From positions 2,542,001 to 2,606,000 of the forward strand of contig CP091034.1 of NCBI GenBank assembly GCA_039725955.1: DNA of 64,000 bases. The letters run 5' to 3'. This DNA comes from Sinorhizobium sp. B11. Lineage in GTDB: Bacteria > Pseudomonadota > Alphaproteobacteria > Rhizobiales > Rhizobiaceae. Positions within the stretch are counted from its first letter, which is position 1. The number at the start of each line of letters is the position of its first letter. The notes below the pieces were generated by a model. It saw only the letters and a program-made list of their open reading frames with translations. It ran no database searches and was not told the DNA's origin. The position numbers and the translations under genes were made by a program. This document shows, piece after piece, positions 50,524 to 59,888 of the stretch.

Positions 50524-51465
50524 TCAAAGTGGATTGATGTAATTCATGATCGCCACCTGCCGCAGCACCACGCGGCGGATGATGTGGGTCGCCTTCACAT
50601 GGTCGGTGAAGATTGCCGCCGTGCCGGTGGCGCCGGCCGGCAGGCTGGCGGCGAAGGCCTGGTCGTCGAGGCGCACGCGCACGACGAGCGGCGCGGTCAG
50701 GATCGCCGATGGGGCGATGGCGCTGCCGGATGTCTGGGTCTGGCCGCTGGCGACGGCCTGGATGACCGTTTCCACCTTGCCGGTGAAGATGCGGCCGGGC
50801 GCGAACTTGAAGGTGATTTCCACGGCCTGGCCCGGCTCGATATAGCGCGCGTTGATCTGGGCGATCTCCACCCCGATAAGCGTATCCGACGTATCGATGA
50901 AGGCCATGACGGGCGCAAGCGGCAGGCTGGAGACGCGCGCTCCCGAGCGCAGCGCCAGATTGGTGACATAGCCATCGGCCGGCGCGCGCACCACCGTCTT
51001 GTCGAGATCCCATTGGGCGCCGGCGATTTCGGCGGTCAGCTGCTCCACCTCCGCCTGCCGCTGCTCGACATCATAGGCGCGCCCCGCGCCCGTCGTCTGC
51101 AGCCGCGTGGTTTCTTCCAGCCGCTGCCGGTTGAGGCCGAGCTGCGCCTTCAGTGCATCGAGCTTGGCCTGATAGGGCTGCGGATCGATCCTGAACAGGG
51201 TGTCGCCGGCCTTCAGGGCCACGTTCGCCTTGACCGGCACATCGGTCACCTCACCCGCGACATTGGGCACGATCGCCACCGAATTGCGCACCACGAGCGC
51301 ATTGCCCTGCGGCGCGCCCCAGCCCATGGGAATGAACAGGCCGACGAGCAGAAACAGGAAGACGAGGATGGGCGAGATCTTCCAGAACAGGTTGAAGCTG
51401 ATGATATTCAGCTTCACCAGCAGGAAGAGGATCACGAGATAGGTGTTGAGCAGGACGACGATCAT
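50524..51465 (-). CDS. HlyD-family membrane fusion protein (YiaV/EmrA-like)
   Basis: A 313-residue membrane fusion protein with two N-terminal membrane helices (VLLNTYLVILFLLVKLNIIS and ISPILVFLFLLVGLFIPMGW). A lipoyl/barrel-sandwich part follows (NVALKAGDTLFRIDPQPYQA), with a helical hairpin (LKAQLGLNRQRLEETTRLQT) and a beta-barrel. Its start overlaps the stop of the DUF3302 gene (ATGA). That pair is the YiaW/YiaV arrangement of enterobacteria. Probable multidrug or envelope stress role; no outer-membrane partner adjoins it. Confidence 0.9.
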   Translation of the reverse strand: MIVVLLNTYLVILFLLVKLNIISFNLFWKISPILVFLFLLVGLFIPMGWGAPQGNALVVRNSVAIVPNVAGEVTDVPVKANVALKAGDTLFRIDPQPYQAKLDALKAQLGLNRQRLEETTRLQTTGAGRAYDVEQRQAEVEQLTAEIAGAQWDLDKTVVRAPADGYVTNLALRSGARVSSLPLAPVMAFIDTSDTLIGVEIAQINARYIEPGQAVEITFKFAPGRIFTGKVETVIQAVASGQTQTSGSAIAPSAILTAPLVVRVRLDDQAFAASLPAGATGTAAIFTDHVKATHIIRRVVLRQVAIMNYINPL

Positions 51466-51707
51466 GGCGCCCGCTCCGGCGCCGCCTTGCGGGGAATATC
51501 GACATAGGCCCAGATGAGAACGAGCGGCCAGAGCGCAAAGCCGAGAAAGAGCGTCACCCAGCCGCCGACGGTGACCGCCTCCTTCCAGGGATGGTCGCGG
51601 CGCCTGGCGATCATGCCGGGAAGCATCGCCAGAAAGACGACGACGAAGACCGTGCTGGCGATCAGCACGATCAGCACGATCCAGGCGAAGATATCGATGC
51701 CACTCAT
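51462..51707 (-). CDS. DUF3302 inner-membrane protein (YiaW-like)
   Basis: An 81-residue protein with two membrane helices (IFAWIVLIVLIASTVFVVVF; TVGGWVTLFLGFALWPLVLI) and a basic loop between them, as in the DUF3302/YiaW family. Directly before, and translationally coupled to, the HlyD-like gene, so the two form a pair. Confidence 0.88.
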   Translation of the reverse strand: MSGIDIFAWIVLIVLIASTVFVVVFLAMLPGMIARRRDHPWKEAVTVGGWVTLFLGFALWPLVLIWAYVDIPRKAAPERAP

Positions 51708-51740
51708 CCCTCACTCCGTTGACGATACCAGACGGCATTT

Positions 51741-52007
51741 TTACCAGGACAAACCGGCTTCCCGGACAGCGTCCTCGAAAGCGATCCTCGCCAGGTAGCT
51801 GGGCGACCAGCTTTTCAAGACATCGCCGCAAGTGGCGACGGCATGGCGATAGGCCGCTTCGCGCACCGGCCACCTGTCTGCCAGGCGGGCCAGCGCCTGC
51901 CTTGCCGAACTCACGAACTCGAAGCCGTCGTGCTCGGCACTGCGAACGAGCACGCATACGTTCCACGGACCGGGACTGAGATCATCGCCTCCACCATCCT
52001 TGGCCAT
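51741..52007 (-). CDS. DUF982 family protein
   Basis: An 88-residue protein with the DUF982 pattern: WNVCVLVRSAEHDGFEFVSS, ARQALARLADRWP, REAAYRHAVATCGDVLKSW, then ARIAFEDAVREAG. Start at 52007 chosen because it begins the domain; the open frame extends upstream with shadow-like composition. Six bases from the GlsB/YeaQ gene, so probably co-transcribed. Function unknown; restricted mainly to Rhizobiales. Confidence 0.78.
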   Translation of the reverse strand: MAKDGGGDDLSPGPWNVCVLVRSAEHDGFEFVSSARQALARLADRWPVREAAYRHAVATCGDVLKSWSPSYLARIAFEDAVREAGLSW

Positions 52008-52012
52008 GGCGC

Positions 52013-52297
52013 TCACCAGTCGTTCGGCGGGCGCGGCTTGCGCAGGCGCACGCGCATCCACCGCACCGGCGCCAGCAGCAGGCACGCCCCGACGAAACCG
52101 AGCGCCAGGAATTCCACCCAGCCGCCATAATGAAAGCCGAGCCCCTCGAACATCGCATTGAGCAGGACGGCGCCGGCAACGCCCGCCACGACATCGACAA
52201 TCAGATGGGCATGCGCATGCATGAACTTGTTTGCCATCCACCCGGCCATGCCGCCGATCAGGATAGCGCTACCCCAGTCGACCGGTCCTTCGTTCAT
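52013..52297 (-). CDS. GlsB/YeaQ/YmgE-like stress membrane protein
   Basis: A 94-residue protein with three membrane stretches: WGSAILIGGMAGWMANKFMH, LIVDVVAGVAGAVLLNAMFE and GWVEFLALGFVGACLLLAPV. The glycine-rich helices and the KF-x5-H turn fit the transglycosylase-associated (GlsB/YeaQ/YmgE) stress family. GGAGAAGA precedes the ATG. The length is slightly above usual. Confidence 0.83.
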   Translation of the reverse strand: MNEGPVDWGSAILIGGMAGWMANKFMHAHAHLIVDVVAGVAGAVLLNAMFEGLGFHYGGWVEFLALGFVGACLLLAPVRWMRVRLRKPRPPNDW

Positions 52298-53521
52298 CGG
52301 TCTTCTCCATCGGCGTTCGCCCGGACGATAGCGCGGTCGCATGCCGTGGGAAGTACGTAACGGTAAATGCGGGGCCTCATTTACGTTGCGATCGAGCATT
52401 GCGGACATCCGGCGGGCGCCGGCGGCACGGTCGTTACGGGCCGTAATCGGCGGGCAGAAGGCGCCGGCTCGCAGCCAGAAGAGCCGCTTCATCTACCCCC
52501 TGCAACGGAATGATGAGGGGCGGCCGGCGGGCATGCGCGGGCCAGTTTCGGCCTAACCCTTTTGGATGAATTGCGAATCGTCCGAACCTCGACGAAAGTA
52601 GCTAGGCGGCGGTAGTAGGATTACTTGGACCGAAACCGATGCGGGGGGCTTGCCGAGTATCGAGTGGAAGCCCTTCAATTGTTGATGCCTGCGCCGTGCA
52701 GAGCGCGGGCGAATGATCAATGGCCGCTTCCGCCTGAAGCGGCCATTATCGTATCGGCAGGCCTTGAGCCATGCTCCGGCCCGTCCGCCGCCTGTATCGC
52801 GCAGCCATCCAGCATCGCAAGTGAGGGTCATGATCGGAGGCGCGCGGCCGCCGGGCGGGACCGTGGTATCGCGAGAAAATGAGACAGGGAAAGGCTGAAA
52901 TCTGCTGTGAATTTGAAGCCAGTTATAGGGCCCGCCACGCCATACGTTCGCGAGCCTCTATACCTGCTCAGTCCGCCAAAAACGCGTTTAGCGCGCGAAA
53001 CAACCATGAATAAAGGCCGAAGTCGCGTGAAAAGTGTGTGACACGGCCGACCGGGCAATATCCCATTCGGCACGCGCCATTTTTCGCTGATCCCCGCGCG
53101 CCGTCATCCGATCGCCGCCCTGCGCCCGCCGCGCGATACCGCCTGCAGCGCCTCCCCGTGACGGCTGTTCTTCTCCGCATCCTGTACCGCCGCGACCGCG
53201 AAGGACCGGAAGAGGAAGCCCTCGGGCGCGCCGGGTAACTGAGGTCGCGCGCGCCCTTCTTGCTCTTGCTGGACGATCGCCGGAGGGATCGCCTGATGGC
53301 ATGAAGGCGAGGCGTCAGCGCCAGCCCGCACCCCGATCGGGTGCAACCAAGAGGAGTACTCCTATCGGTGCCTTGTGTAACCCGTCAAAAAGCGGTTAGC
53401 TGCGGCAGTTGGGTACGCTCATTCCGCATGGTCGAGTGCGCCCGCATGTCGAGGCCCGGCATGTGGCGGCCCCGCATTTCGAGTCCTCGCATTTTGAGGC
53501 CCGCATTTTGAGGGAAGTTCC
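52298..53521. other. Long intergenic region, no convincing gene
   Basis: Over 1.2 kb without a supported gene. It contains a 12-bp perfect hairpin (AATGGCCGCTTC / GAAGCGGCCATT, 52719-52747) lacking a T-run, and a 15-base degenerate tandem repeat (53424-53515). Short frames on both strands have arginine-rich, shadow-like composition. A small RNA or a decayed gene is possible. Confidence 0.5.
53424..53515. repeat. Degenerate 15-base tandem repeat
   Basis: About six units close to CCCGCATTTCGAGTC and CCGCATTTTGAGG, ending seven bases before the GTG of the cyclase. Read on the minus strand it gives a five-residue period (GLKMR GLEMR GRHMP GLDMR), like a short pentapeptide-repeat remnant. Confidence 0.6.
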
Positions 53522-55437
53522 GTGGGCTGGTCCAAACCCTTAAGGCTGCATCTCGGCGTCCTGGTCGTCGCATCGCTGCTCTGCACGTCGATGCCGATCA
53601 TCTGGCTGGCCTTCAGCCGCGGAAGCGAGGCCGCCGTCAGCGCCGGCGTGCAGCAGATGCGCGGCATGAGCCTGCGGCTGATCGAGGGATACCGCAATAC
53701 GCTGGAGGGCGGCATGGAAGCGGCGGCGCTCGCCTCCACCCTGCCCCAGCTCGCCTCCCCGCCGCCTCAGGATATCAAGGCAAAGCAGGACTTCTTTCTG
53801 GAGGTTCTGCGCAACGTCCCCAATGCGACCAGCGTCTATACCGGCTATCCTGACGGCTCCTACCTGCAGGTCATCAATACCGAAAGGCAGGATACCCGCC
53901 GCACGCTTGCAGCCCCCGACGGGACGGCTTTCGCGATCCGCACCATCGCCGGGCGGCAAAGCGCCGACGTCGTCTCGACGCTGCAGTTTCTCGATGGCGA
54001 GACAAGGCCTATCGGCGAGCGGAAGGTGGACTACGCCTCCTTCGATCCGCGCCAGCGCCCCTGGTATCAATCCGTCGTCCAGGATGGCATGCCGGTCTCC
54101 GTCGGGCCCTATGTTGCGGGAACACTGGGTGTCCCGACGCTGACGATCGCAGCGCCCATGCGCGGCGATGCCAAGGTGGTGGTCGGCATCAACATCCACC
54201 TGGAGACCATCAGCCGGCTGCTGGACGCGCGCGGGATCTCGCCGCGCGCGCGCGCGCCTATATCATCGATGCCGGCGATGATCTCATCGCCCATTCCAAC
54301 CCCGATATCATGAGCAGGATCATCGCCATCTGGTCGCGAACGGCAGGCACGCTCGACGCCACGGCCAACGGCTTCGAGACGAGCATCGAGACCGTGGCGA
54401 GGCTGAGGCGCGATCCGGCCTTTGCCAATGGCGGCCTGGCACGCATCGAGCTCGACGGCGAAAGCCATCTCGTGCAGATCGCCCCCGTCAGCGTCTCCGG
54501 CCTGTTCAAGGGCAGCACGGCGGTGATCATCGTGCCGATGGAGGATCTGGTGGCCGAGGCCAACCGGCTGCTCCTGCACAATCTGCTGATCGCCGCGGGC
54601 TTGGTGCTTGCTGGTGTCGCAGCTTCGGTGCTGTTGTCGCGCATGGTCAGCCGCTCCCTCTATCGGCTGGCCGACGAGGCCCGCAGGATCGGTGATCTCG
54701 ATGTCGGCGAGAAAGCCGTCTCGCACTCCTTGATTACCGAGATCAACACGCTGGCGACAGCCCTTGCCGCCAGCCGCCACGCCATCAGCCAGTTTGCCCT
54801 CTATGTGCCGCGCGAGGTGGTCCGGCGCATCGTAAGCCCCGGCGGCCGGGCCGTCGTCAAGGCCACGCGCCAGGATGTGACCGTGCTCTTCACCGATATC
54901 AGGGATTTCACCGCCATATCGGAGCAGCACTCGCCCGAAGACGTGGTCGATACGCTGTCGGCCTATTTCGAGCTTCTGAACACCATCGCCGAGCGCCATG
55001 GCGGCACGGTGGTGCAATATCTCGGCGACTCCATCTTCGTCATGTGGAATGCGCCTGTCGAAGATCCCGCGCATGCCGAACACGGCTGCCGCTGCGCGCT
55101 CGCCATGCGGGCGGCGATCGATGGCCTGAACGACGAGAACGCCAGAAACGGCCGCCCCGAACTCATCACCCGCTTCGGCCTCCACACCGGCCCCGCCGTC
55201 GTCGGCAGCTTCGGCGCCGCCTCGCGCCAGCAATACACGGCCATGGGCGACACGATCAACGTCGCCTCGCGCCTGGAAGGCCTGAACAAGGAATTCGGCA
55301 CCTCGATCCTGGTGAGCGCAGCGATCCACGACGCGGTCGGAAGCCGGTTCGGCTTTCGCCCGCTGGGGCTGGTGCAGGTGAAGGGCCGCGCTGAGAAGGT
55401 GGATCTGTGGGAGCTTGTTGGGGAGAGCGGCGGCTAG
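53522..55437 (+). CDS. Membrane adenylate/guanylate cyclase, frameshifted in a CG run
   Basis: Together the two frames give about 638 residues: a membrane helix (9-30), a dCache-like sensor domain (to about 260), a second membrane helix (LLIAAGLVLAGVAASVLL), a HAMP-like linker and a class III cyclase domain. The cyclase motifs are VLFTDIRDFT and YLGDSIFVMW (metal Asp) and GDTINVASRLEG. The first frame breaks within a CG dinucleotide run at 54243-54255. Loss of one CG unit restores the frame exactly to the second half. Starts with GTG after GAGGGAAG. Confidence 0.85.
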
Positions 55438-55567
55438 TGCTGTATTGTGGGCGAGCAATTGGCTGAGACAACCGTAGCTCCGACACGCACTGGGCGCTCG
55501 GCATCGTCGATCTCTGGCGCGGAGCGGGCCTTTAAGCCGCCACATCGAAGACGCCGACGGCCGATCC

Positions 55568-56974
55568 TCACGACAGCGCGAATATCCTCACCTCGCGCGC
55601 GATGCCCTGCAGCTCCTCCATGCGGGAGGCAGAGGTGATGCCGCTGTCGCGCAGCATTTCCGAGACCTGCTCGTTGCCGACCACCGCCTCCGTCGTCAGG
55701 ATCACCTGCGGTTCGGCAAGGCCCTGCACGCGCGAGGCGATGTTGACGGTCTGGCCGAAATAGTCCTGCCGGTCGTTCATGCTGACGGCAAGGCATGGTC
55801 CCTCGTGGATGCCGATCTTCAGGAGCAGGTCCTCGCTGCCGCGCTCGGCATTCAGCCGCATCATTGCCTCGCGCATCCTGAGCGCTGCCGCCACCGCGCG
55901 GTCCGGGCTCGGGAATGTCGCCATCACGGCATCGCCGATGGTCTTGACCACCGCCCCGGCTTCCGTGGCGACGATCTCGTGCAGGACCCGGAAATGCGTG
56001 CGCACCAGGTCGAAAGCGGCGAGATCGCCGACGCGCTCGTAAAGCGCCGTCGAGCCACGCAAGTCGGTGAAAAGGAAGGTCAGGCTGGTGATCTTCAGGC
56101 GCTGGTCCACATCGAGCGTGTCGGTGCGATAGATGTCGCGAAAACTCTGGTTGGTCAGCAGGCGCTTGGCCGTCAGGAAGGGCCGCCTGCGGCCGAGAAT
56201 GTCGTGCATCTCGTCTGCCGCGATGCAGACATTCGGCAGCACGCGGCGATCGGTGTGATTTTCCAGCGTCAGGCGCAGCACGCCGGGATGCATGACGAGC
56301 GTATCCTGCTGTGCATGGCCGTGGCTGAGGACCATCGAGAGGTTCTGGCGTTCGCTGGTCGGCTCGCCCTTCACATCGATGAACTGCGCCGAATGCGTCA
56401 CCGCATCGAAGATGATGATGAATTCCGCCGGCAGCTGCAGCGAGACGAAGGCCTTCTCGCCGGGATCGAGCTCGATCATTTCAAGCAAGATGCGTGCAAA
56501 CCTTTCCTCGAGATCGTCAGGCAGGTCGACGCCGGAGGAGAAGAAGATCTGCCGGTAATATTCGAAGGGCGGCAACCGGTCCGGGTCGTGGCCGGCAATC
56601 CGGCGCACGCGCGGGCTGACGGTGAAGGTGACCTCGACCATCTCGTCGAGCGTCGGCTCGTATCCGGCCGCACACAGCGCGCAATGATAGGCCTCCCGGT
56701 CGACGGCTTTCAGGGTGGCGCCGGTATCGAGCACGCCGCCGCATCCCGGGCAGAGTACATTCCAGGTCATCTCGAAGGCGCCGATGCGGGCTGCGTGCAG
56801 AAAGGCCGCGATCGACCTCTCTTCATCGAGATCGTGTGCCTTGGCGAAGGCCAGCGCATTCATGCGGTTGAGGTCGCGATCGGCGCCGTGCCGGACGATA
56901 TTCTCGATGCACTCGACCGCCTGCGGATCGGCCGCCTGTCTCAGGGCCGAAAAGAGAACGTCCACTTCGCTCAT
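55568..56974 (-). CDS. Adenylate/guanylate cyclase with DUF5939-like N-terminus
   Basis: A 468-residue cytoplasmic protein. Residues about 70-100 hold a zinc ribbon (CPGC at the start, CALC 20 residues later). A domain of unknown type follows. The C-terminal 170 residues are a class III cyclase: LTFLFTDLRGSTALYERVGD with metal Asp, VVKTIGDAVMATF, and YFGQTVNIASRVQG with the Asn and Arg of the transition state. It would make cAMP or cGMP. It is read convergently toward the first cyclase gene. Confidence 0.9.
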   Translation of the reverse strand: MSEVDVLFSALRQAADPQAVECIENIVRHGADRDLNRMNALAFAKAHDLDEERSIAAFLHAARIGAFEMTWNVLCPGCGGVLDTGATLKAVDREAYHCALCAAGYEPTLDEMVEVTFTVSPRVRRIAGHDPDRLPPFEYYRQIFFSSGVDLPDDLEERFARILLEMIELDPGEKAFVSLQLPAEFIIIFDAVTHSAQFIDVKGEPTSERQNLSMVLSHGHAQQDTLVMHPGVLRLTLENHTDRRVLPNVCIAADEMHDILGRRRPFLTAKRLLTNQSFRDIYRTDTLDVDQRLKITSLTFLFTDLRGSTALYERVGDLAAFDLVRTHFRVLHEIVATEAGAVVKTIGDAVMATFPSPDRAVAAALRMREAMMRLNAERGSEDLLLKIGIHEGPCLAVSMNDRQDYFGQTVNIASRVQGLAEPQVILTTEAVVGNEQVSEMLRDSGITSASRMEELQGIAREVRIFALS

Positions 56975-57213
56975 CGCACAGGTCTCCGTGCACGCAACGC
57001 CACGGCTGATGATGCCGTATCAGGCTGAAATTATATCACGGAACGTGCTGATAGAAATCGGTATGGCAGGATGCCGCGCAACACCCGATCGAATGCCGGA
57101 TTTTTTCGAAACCATGTGCCGTCCGGCTCTGGAAATCCGCGACATCAGGCTGTCGCCCGTCACAATCTCCCGCTAGAAGGTCAGGCCCGGATCGGGCAAG
57201 GGAGACAAGAAAG

Positions 57214-57720
57214 TTGCAGCAGCGAAAGTCACTGAAGATTGCACCCGCCCTGACGGCCGTCGCATCCCTGTGGTGCACATCCCCTCTGCAGGCGCAGGAC
57301 TCGGCTGGCGGCCTGGCGTGGTCCAGTGATCCGGCCAGCCATTGCGAATTCGTCTCCCCCGTGTCCCTGACTGCAGGTCCGACATACTGGACCGGCGCAT
57401 GCCCTGATAACAAGGCTTCAGGACCCGGGATGCTGCGCCGCCGCGATGGCGATCGCGCCGGGCCTGCCTTTTATGGGGATATGCAGGCCGGCCTGCCCGT
57501 CATCGGCGTGATCGACGACGAAGGCTACCGCGTCGGCAAGTTTAGGGGTGGCGATATCGGGGGCGATGCGGAACTGGACCCTCAGGTCAGGCTCGACGCG
57601 TTCCGCGCAGCCGCAAAGGCCGCCCGTGACGTTGCCGGCCTCTACGCCAGACAGGGCAACGCCGCCTCGTCCCGCCACTATGAAAGCGTGGCGAAACAGC
57701 TGGACGAGCAGATCGAATGA
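57214..57720 (+). CDS. Exported hypothetical protein
   Basis: A 168-residue protein starting with TTG after GGGAGAC. Signal peptide MQQRKSLKIAPALTAVASLW and on to LQAQ. The mature part has two cysteines (SHCEFV, GACPD) and ends in a helix (VAGLYARQGNAASSRHYESV). No family recognised. Small periplasmic protein. Confidence 0.65.
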   Translation: MQQRKSLKIAPALTAVASLWCTSPLQAQDSAGGLAWSSDPASHCEFVSPVSLTAGPTYWTGACPDNKASGPGMLRRRDGDRAGPAFYGDMQAGLPVIGVIDDEGYRVGKFRGGDIGGDAELDPQVRLDAFRAAAKAARDVAGLYARQGNAASSRHYESVAKQLDEQIE

Positions 57721-57760
57721 AGGCCCGGCGGCTCGGCTCTGCGGATTGAGATCCGCCTCG

Positions 57761-58207
57761 TCACATATCCTCGGTAAACGTCTCGACCGTGATCTCGAAG
57801 ACGACGATCTGCGGCCACCCGCTGCGGCTGGACACCATGGTTTCCTCCGAAACCATGGAGATCAGGAAGTCGCGGCCGATTGAATCACGATACTGGCTGG
57901 CGGGAGAATCCCACAGGCAGCAGGAGCGCTTGAGCCGGTTCAAACCCACGGCCTTGATGAGATAGGCCTCGGTTGCAGCCGCAAACCGGCCGGAGACGCG
58001 GTATGTCGCCTCAAGCGGTTTGCCCTGCCGATCCGGGGCATAGTTGCAGCCAGCGAATTCGACATGAGCAGGCTTCCTCCTGATCTGCGCCAGGAAATCG
58101 CCGCAACCCTGCGCCGTCACCGGCGCGGGTGCGGACGCTGCCATCAGCGGTGGCGCAGCCATATTGCCGAGCGACCATATGGCAAGAAGACAAGCGGCAA
58201 ACTTCAT
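57761..58207 (-). CDS. Exported hypothetical protein
   Basis: A 148-residue protein with a signal peptide (MKFAACLLAIWSLGNMAAPP). The mature part has four cysteines (QGCGDF, FAGCNY, RSCCLW) and a beta-rich end (PQIVVFEITVETF). Start at 58207 chosen for the signal peptide; 58240 is possible. No family recognised. It is followed by a cytochrome P460 gene upstream on the same strand. Confidence 0.7.
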   Translation of the reverse strand: MKFAACLLAIWSLGNMAAPPLMAASAPAPVTAQGCGDFLAQIRRKPAHVEFAGCNYAPDRQGKPLEATYRVSGRFAAATEAYLIKAVGLNRLKRSCCLWDSPASQYRDSIGRDFLISMVSEETMVSSRSGWPQIVVFEITVETFTEDM

Positions 58208-58283
58208 GACCAGCCCCGTCCGGACACCCGATGCCGGCATCGAGCCTTATAGCGGATAATCGGCTCGGGGACAGATATGCCGG

Positions 58284-58802
58284 TCAGGATGCGTAGCGGC
58301 TGAACACGAAGTCGCGGTCCTTGACGACCGAGTGACAGGTAAAACATGCTTCGGGCATTGCTTTTGCGGAGGGCTTGCCGTCGTCAAACTCGACATATCC
58401 CCAGCCGCCTGTCGAAGCATATTTCTTCGCGTCCTTGACCATGAACTGAACGCCGTTCTTGGGCAACCCGGCAACGAATGACTGGGCGGCGCCAAAGGCT
58501 GCCTCGCTCTCTTCCAGCGGGTGATAATCCCAAGCCAGGCGCCCGATGATGGTGCCGTCGGGATAGGTGGTGGCCCCCTCCCGGAAGGCTTTGATCGCGA
58601 TATCATTGCCGAGGATGGCCCTGATATCGTTGAGCTTGCCTTCCTCATGCGCCACGGTGATCAGCGGCCAGTCGCGGTAGCCGGCAGGCAGCTCCGACAG
58701 GGCCGGCGCACGTCCCTCATCGGCCCCGGATGCGGCGGCATTGTAACCGACGAGGCCGGTAACCAGACCAACGGCCAGTGACACCACGATAATCTGCTTC
58801 AT
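58284..58802 (-). CDS. Cytochrome P460 family protein
   Basis: A 172-residue periplasmic c-type cytochrome. Signal peptide about 1-25. A single heme motif CFTCH at 153-157 lies near the end, as in P460/c'-beta proteins, with a beta-rich domain (TIIGRLAWDYHPLEESEAAF, GGWGYVEFDDGKP). P460s oxidise hydroxylamine; others in the family bind NO. GGAGAG precedes the ATG at 58802. It probably handles reactive nitrogen species. Confidence 0.85.
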   Translation of the reverse strand: MKQIIVVSLAVGLVTGLVGYNAAASGADEGRAPALSELPAGYRDWPLITVAHEEGKLNDIRAILGNDIAIKAFREGATTYPDGTIIGRLAWDYHPLEESEAAFGAAQSFVAGLPKNGVQFMVKDAKKYASTGGWGYVEFDDGKPSAKAMPEACFTCHSVVKDRDFVFSRYAS

Positions 58803-58960
58803 TGAATGCTCTCCTGCGATCAAATGCGGAGCAACATTCGCAGATATTGCCGCCGGCGAAATCATACCTTGATATGGTAGAACAGTCCCGCTGCAAGTCT
58901 AAGGGCCCGCGGACAGGCGTGAGTGCCGCGCCAGTTCCGCCGGTGAAGCGGCGCGTTTCC

Positions 58961-59635
58961 TCAGCCGCCCAGGGCGACCGCGATTGCAACCAGGAACAAT
59001 CCGAGGCAGGTCATGGTGATGCCAGCATAAAACGGACGGCCGCCCGAAAACCGTGCCCACGCATAGCCGGTCACGAACAGCAGTGCGATCAGAAGGAAGT
59101 TGCTCGCTCTCAGGGCGCGGTTGGCATCGTCGATCAGAAAGAACGGGACGACCGCAGGAAGGGCGGTGGCCGAGACCAGGATAAAGATCGCAATTGCGGC
59201 CGACAGATCGTCTCTCGTCAGCGGCACCTTCACCGGATCGGCACGGGTTGTGAGCGCCAGCAGCGACCGATAGAGCGCTTCCGCGTCGGCAGGCTTTGCG
59301 GAGAGCGGCGTGCCTTCGATCGGAAACTCCTTCGCGAGTACCGCGAGTGCGGCGCCTTCGTCCCTCGCCGTCTTGACCTGCCGGAACAGGCGCAGACGTC
59401 TGCTTCTGAAAAACGTCGTTCCGAGCGTGAACAGGATGGCGTCTATAATTCCCCAGGCGAGATTGCATCCGATCGTCGCAACGACGAGGTCGCGCACGAC
59501 CAGTCCTTCCTCACGCAGGACGAGCCTCGAACCGATCGTCCAGGTCAGCGCCATGATCAGCCCGAAAAGCACCTCGCCGAGCGCATCGCCGGGATCGAGA
59601 TTTTCGAAGATGGAAAAGATCCCCGTCGGCTTCAT
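58961..59635 (-). CDS. VIT/CCC1-like membrane protein
   Basis: A 224-residue membrane protein. Helices: LGEVLFGLIMALTWTIGSRL (with the family's GLIMALTW), VATIGCNLAWGIIDAILFTL, and three at the C-terminus (AIFILVSATALPAVVPFFLI; NFLLIALLFVTGYAWARF; GITMTCLGLFLVAIAVAL). The sequence resembles vacuolar iron transporter/CCC1-like proteins, which move divalent metals. Start at 59635 has GGAGCC ahead of it. Next to a DUF2254 protein in the opposite direction. Confidence 0.78.
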   Translation of the reverse strand: MKPTGIFSIFENLDPGDALGEVLFGLIMALTWTIGSRLVLREEGLVVRDLVVATIGCNLAWGIIDAILFTLGTTFFRSRRLRLFRQVKTARDEGAALAVLAKEFPIEGTPLSAKPADAEALYRSLLALTTRADPVKVPLTRDDLSAAIAIFILVSATALPAVVPFFLIDDANRALRASNFLLIALLFVTGYAWARFSGGRPFYAGITMTCLGLFLVAIAVALGG

Positions 59636-59888
59636 GGAATGGCTCCGGGCAGGTCGCAGCCCGGGAACTATGATCGAAGTGGCGGATCTCTTCATTGCGT
59701 TGAATCAAGACCGACACAACGAGCGCCTGGCAAGTGGAGGTTCGGCATTGCGTCGGGAGCCGGCGACCGCGCGTCCTGCGCGCGTGTCCTACAGTAATAT
59801 ACGTAGCTGTTGAGCCGGTTCGTGCATAATTGCAGGGTCGATCTCGCCGGCTATATCCGGCGACGGCCGGGCACTGAGGGGGCCGAAC

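Noticed and set aside
52553..52882. Overlapping small frames on both strands in the long gap
   Set aside because: Arginine/proline-rich, no ribosome sites, no domain; they span a hairpin and look non-coding.
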